The notes under the pieces: model-generated
Databases searched by the model: none
The model's input: only the letters and a program-made list of their open reading frames with translations
Told to the model about the DNA's origin: nothing
Translations under genes and position numbers: made by a program
From: an uncultured Kordia sp.
GTDB taxonomy: Bacteria > Bacteroidota > Bacteroidia > Flavobacteriales > Flavobacteriaceae
Assembly (NCBI RefSeq): GCF_947489565.1
Contig: NZ_CANLEA010000005.1
Span: 186,001-250,000 of the forward strand
Length of the DNA: 64,000 nt
Direction: 5' to 3'
Shown: one piece after another, positions 61,737 to 64,000 of the stretch
Layout: every line of letters starts with the position of its first letter
Numbering within the stretch: the stretch's first letter is position 1

Positions 61737-62660
61737 ATGACACCAGCAAATATATTTTTCAATAAACTAAAAGGAACTTGGCAAAATAAGTTAAATGGTA
61801 AATGGGTTGATAATTGGGGATGGAATATTATTTCTCAACCAAATTTTGGAAGACCAGTAGCAGCCGATTTTACACTCCGATTTGATCAAATGCGTGAGAC
61901 TATAGTATTTAAAAAATTAGGTGTAGCTAGAAATATAGGCATCAGTGGAGAAGAAGGATTTTGGGATGGAATGAGCTATGAAATAACGATTCGGAATCCT
62001 GCGATAAAAGATCCAGATGGTCATAAAGATGGCAAGGCAATACATCAAGAAATGGGGCATTTCCTTATACGTGTTATAAGTGAAAAAGAACCTTTGGCAA
62101 AACTGCCGCCAGAAGAAAGTGGAAATGGAGAAAAGGCGCAAATCATCAGACAAGCTGCAATTCCTAGAGCAAACTCATTTATGACTCATGGGATGTTGTT
62201 TATTGATAGTGTAAGCAACGCTTTGAATTCTAAATTTGAAGATATAGACTTTTTTTATAGTCCAAAAGTTGTTTCAAATGATAAAACTCTACAAAAGGAA
62301 ATAAACAAACAATTTAAAAGTGTTCAAGGAAAAGTTACTAGGCGTAAAGGACCTAACCTACAAAAAATGGTGACTTTCTTGAACGATACTTCTATAAAGG
62401 ATTTAGGAGAAAAATCAGAAGATCCACTAGATTGGGTGTTTTCTTTTAGGCAAGATAATACTCCAACACAAATGTCCAGTGGACAACGCGTTCCAAATCC
62501 GGTTTCAATAGGAAACTTATTGAGTGATTTCTGGATAGGAGATCGAGGTGAAGGAAGTGAGAAAAAAGAAATTCTTCAATACAGTCAAAAAGTAAACATT
62601 GGTTTCAATCAGATAGACTGGCCACATGTAGCAATTAATACACTTATCAAACAATCTTAA
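61737..62660 (+). CDS. Unknown protein with nitrobindin/FABP-like N-terminal features
   Basis: The 307-residue protein has no signal peptide. The start FNKLKGTWQNKLNGKWVDNW followed by the pattern DQMRETIVFKKLGVARNIG and IHQEMGHFLIRVISE loosely recalls the beta-barrel of nitrobindin-like heme-binding proteins (GxW start, strand with xxExxxF, IHxExGxF). This is a weak reading-based similarity. The C-terminal half has RVPNPVSIGNLLSDFWIGDR. The stop is 14 bp before the next gene, so they are likely one operon. Confidence 0.6.
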   Translation: MTPANIFFNKLKGTWQNKLNGKWVDNWGWNIISQPNFGRPVAADFTLRFDQMRETIVFKKLGVARNIGISGEEGFWDGMSYEITIRNPAIKDPDGHKDGKAIHQEMGHFLIRVISEKEPLAKLPPEESGNGEKAQIIRQAAIPRANSFMTHGMLFIDSVSNALNSKFEDIDFFYSPKVVSNDKTLQKEINKQFKSVQGKVTRRKGPNLQKMVTFLNDTSIKDLGEKSEDPLDWVFSFRQDNTPTQMSSGQRVPNPVSIGNLLSDFWIGDRGEGSEKKEILQYSQKVNIGFNQIDWPHVAINTLIKQS

Positions 62661-62674
62661 AAATTATATACGAT

Positions 62675-64000
62675 ATGAAGATGAAAGAAGAAATATTCAA
62701 ACTGTGTAACAAATTGGCACAAAATGGATGGAGAGAATTAATTTTATCTGTTACTAAAAACCAACTTGACATTGAGCAAAATTCGGCTGATAAGCTTAAA
62801 GAAGCATTGCTTATGCCTATTGATGAAATAAATAGAGATTTAGAAGGCTTTGATGATTATAGACTTGATGGAAATCAAGGTATCACTCCAATGAGTTTTT
62901 CAAAAAGTCTGCTATATCATGCACTTGCAAGTCCAGATGTAATTGATTCAAATATTACATACTATCCATCTTTAGAAGAATTGGACTTAATTGAAAATTT
63001 TATTTATTCAAATGAGATACAAAAAGAAGGAAACAAACAAAGTTTGGCTAGTCTTAAAGCAAATTATGGTTCCAAATTAGTCGTCGCAGTCTTTGCGTAT
63101 CAGTATCGAACTTGGGAAGAGAGTTCACATAGAGCTCATGCAGGTATGAATTATTCCAGAACAGGAATATCACGAATAGGAACTTCTGAATCTATACATG
63201 ATCCAAAACGCAGATCCTTTTGGGTAGGCGACACTGATGGTGCTATTTCTGCATTACCTTGTCGTTATGGTGCTTTTTTGGCTATCAAAGATACTGGGGA
63301 AAACATTAAAACTAACTTCTCTATAATGGACTCTAATTCAGATGATTCTGATATGGATTTTGTAGTCCCTGTATACAAATTATTTGAAGGAGATGAGTGT
63401 TTATCAGATATTCAAGATTTAAAGTTAGAGTTTGAAACATATCATAAAAATGAAAAATTAAGAAAAGCTCACGATTCCCAAATAAACTATACTATCCCAA
63501 TTGATTCTAGTTATGATCAAAAAGCATTTCCTTTCATAATTGATGATATTACAAAACCTGATTTTCTCTATTCAAAAAAAGATTTAAAGTATTCTAGTAA
63601 CAATTTTATAGGTTCTATACTAATTGAACCTACAAAAGGAGCCATTTCGGAGCCAGCTATCCAAAATAATAAATATGTAGCTTTTAAAGTTCCTGAACAT
63701 GATGAAAATTTGGCAAACAGAGGTAATCGCTATAATTCATCATTTCAAATTCCAGCAGGACAAGGTAGAAGCGCTCCTGAATATGTAAATATTCGACAAA
63801 GAGTTAAAAACCTTAACGTTGTTAATCCAGAATTGGATATCGAAAATATTAATAATCTTCGTTCAGATAAGTTTAATGAATTGTTAAATAAAGGAGGATA
63901 TTTAGCTGTTGATTTTATTGATCGAACCGGAGATGGTTTTGTTAAAATTAAAGAATTTGAAGGCTTGTCTAGTTTAGCGGCATATTCATTGATTACAGCT
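62675..64000 (+). CDS. Unknown protein, 3'-truncated by window edge
   Basis: The frame is open from ATG 62675 to the last base, giving 442 residues, and continues beyond. It has no signal peptide. Visible features are a helical N-terminal segment, RTWEESSHRAHAGMNYSRTG, FWVGDTDGAISALPCRYGAF, and near the end DFIDRTGDGFVKIKEFEG, which has an EF-hand-like spacing of acidic residues (D-x-T-G-D-G-F-V-x-x-x-E). It is probably co-transcribed with the preceding gene. The family is not recognised. Confidence 0.7.
   Translation, partial: MKMKEEIFKLCNKLAQNGWRELILSVTKNQLDIEQNSADKLKEALLMPIDEINRDLEGFDDYRLDGNQGITPMSFSKSLLYHALASPDVIDSNITYYPSLEELDLIENFIYSNEIQKEGNKQSLASLKANYGSKLVVAVFAYQYRTWEESSHRAHAGMNYSRTGISRIGTSESIHDPKRRSFWVGDTDGAISALPCRYGAFLAIKDTGENIKTNFSIMDSNSDDSDMDFVVPVYKLFEGDECLSDIQDLKLEFETYHKNEKLRKAHDSQINYTIPIDSSYDQKAFPFIIDDITKPDFLYSKKDLKYSSNNFIGSILIEPTKGAISEPAIQNNKYVAFKVPEHDENLANRGNRYNSSFQIPAGQGRSAPEYVNIRQRVKNLNVVNPELDIENINNLRSDKFNELLNKGGYLAVDFIDRTGDGFVKIKEFEGLSSLAAYSLITA

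Noticed and set aside
1-64000. CRISPR arrays, rRNA and tRNA genes, transposase genes
   Set aside because: I looked for regular repeat-spacer arrays, conserved RNA gene sequences and transposase motifs and found none.

Overview
The window looks like a chromosomal segment of a marine-type flavobacterium (Bacteroidota, Flavobacteriaceae; the gene style resembles Kordia and relatives, which is an inference only). The evidence is low G+C, promoters of the Bacteroidota type (TTTG about 19 nt upstream of TAnnTTTG), two secreted proteins ending in type IX secretion (T9SS) sorting domains, many two-component and TPR regulators of flavobacterial style, and two small peptides with the Bacteroidota GG-type RiPP leader.

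Layout. 1-3.3 kb: 3' part of a DsbD-type thiol:disulfide interchange protein, then a DUF885 zinc-peptidase lipoprotein. 3.7-6.1 kb (minus strand): a T9SS-secreted protein and two paralogous phage-tail-collar (microcystin-dependent-protein-like) proteins. 6.3-10.6 kb: a small protein, a membrane protein/histidine kinase/response regulator operon, thymidylate kinase, and a Cys-rich lipoprotein that shares its C-terminal motif with the small protein. 10.8-41.0 kb: one large, apparently complete extracellular contractile injection system (eCIS, Afp/PVC type). Its order is cap protein (Pvc16-like), unknown, sheath, two tube proteins, small DUF5908-like protein, LysM hub, VgrG spike, PAAR tip, gp25, two large baseplate proteins, a 1739-residue multi-module protein, CIS tape-measure-family protein, a 1444-residue putative toxin cargo with a C-terminal PD-(D/E)XK-like nuclease, a putative immunity protein, a membrane-anchored patatin-like lipase, and the AAA+ ATPase (Afp15-like). 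41.0-46.4 kb: a WG-repeat protein, a 105-bp remnant of a second ATPase gene, and an LRR/T9SS surface protein. 46.6-49.1 kb: a three-gene unit around a leaderless cysteine-peptidase-like protein. 49.2-53.4 kb: a small unknown protein, a TPR histidine kinase/response regulator pair and a bile-acid:sodium-symporter-family transporter. 53.6-58.8 kb: one very AT-rich gene for a 1736-residue membrane P-loop NTPase, flanked by short direct repeats. 58.9-61.3 kb: a TPR-AraC regulator and two RiPP-precursor-like peptides. 61.4-64 kb: a truncated comM/yifB remnant and two unknown genes, the last running off the window.

How it fits together. The eCIS genes are tightly packed and co-oriented, so they probably form one or a few transcripts. 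Copies of a GTGTTTTTCC-type motif lie upstream of the first gene and of the ATPase gene. The most interesting features are an apparent nuclease toxin with an adjacent immunity-like gene inside an eCIS locus (suggesting bacterial targets), a membrane patatin embedded in the same locus, a sheath and a baseplate protein with large extra insertions, the ATPase remnant downstream, and the AT-rich NTPase that looks like a recent insertion. All family assignments were made by reading motifs; no database search was run.
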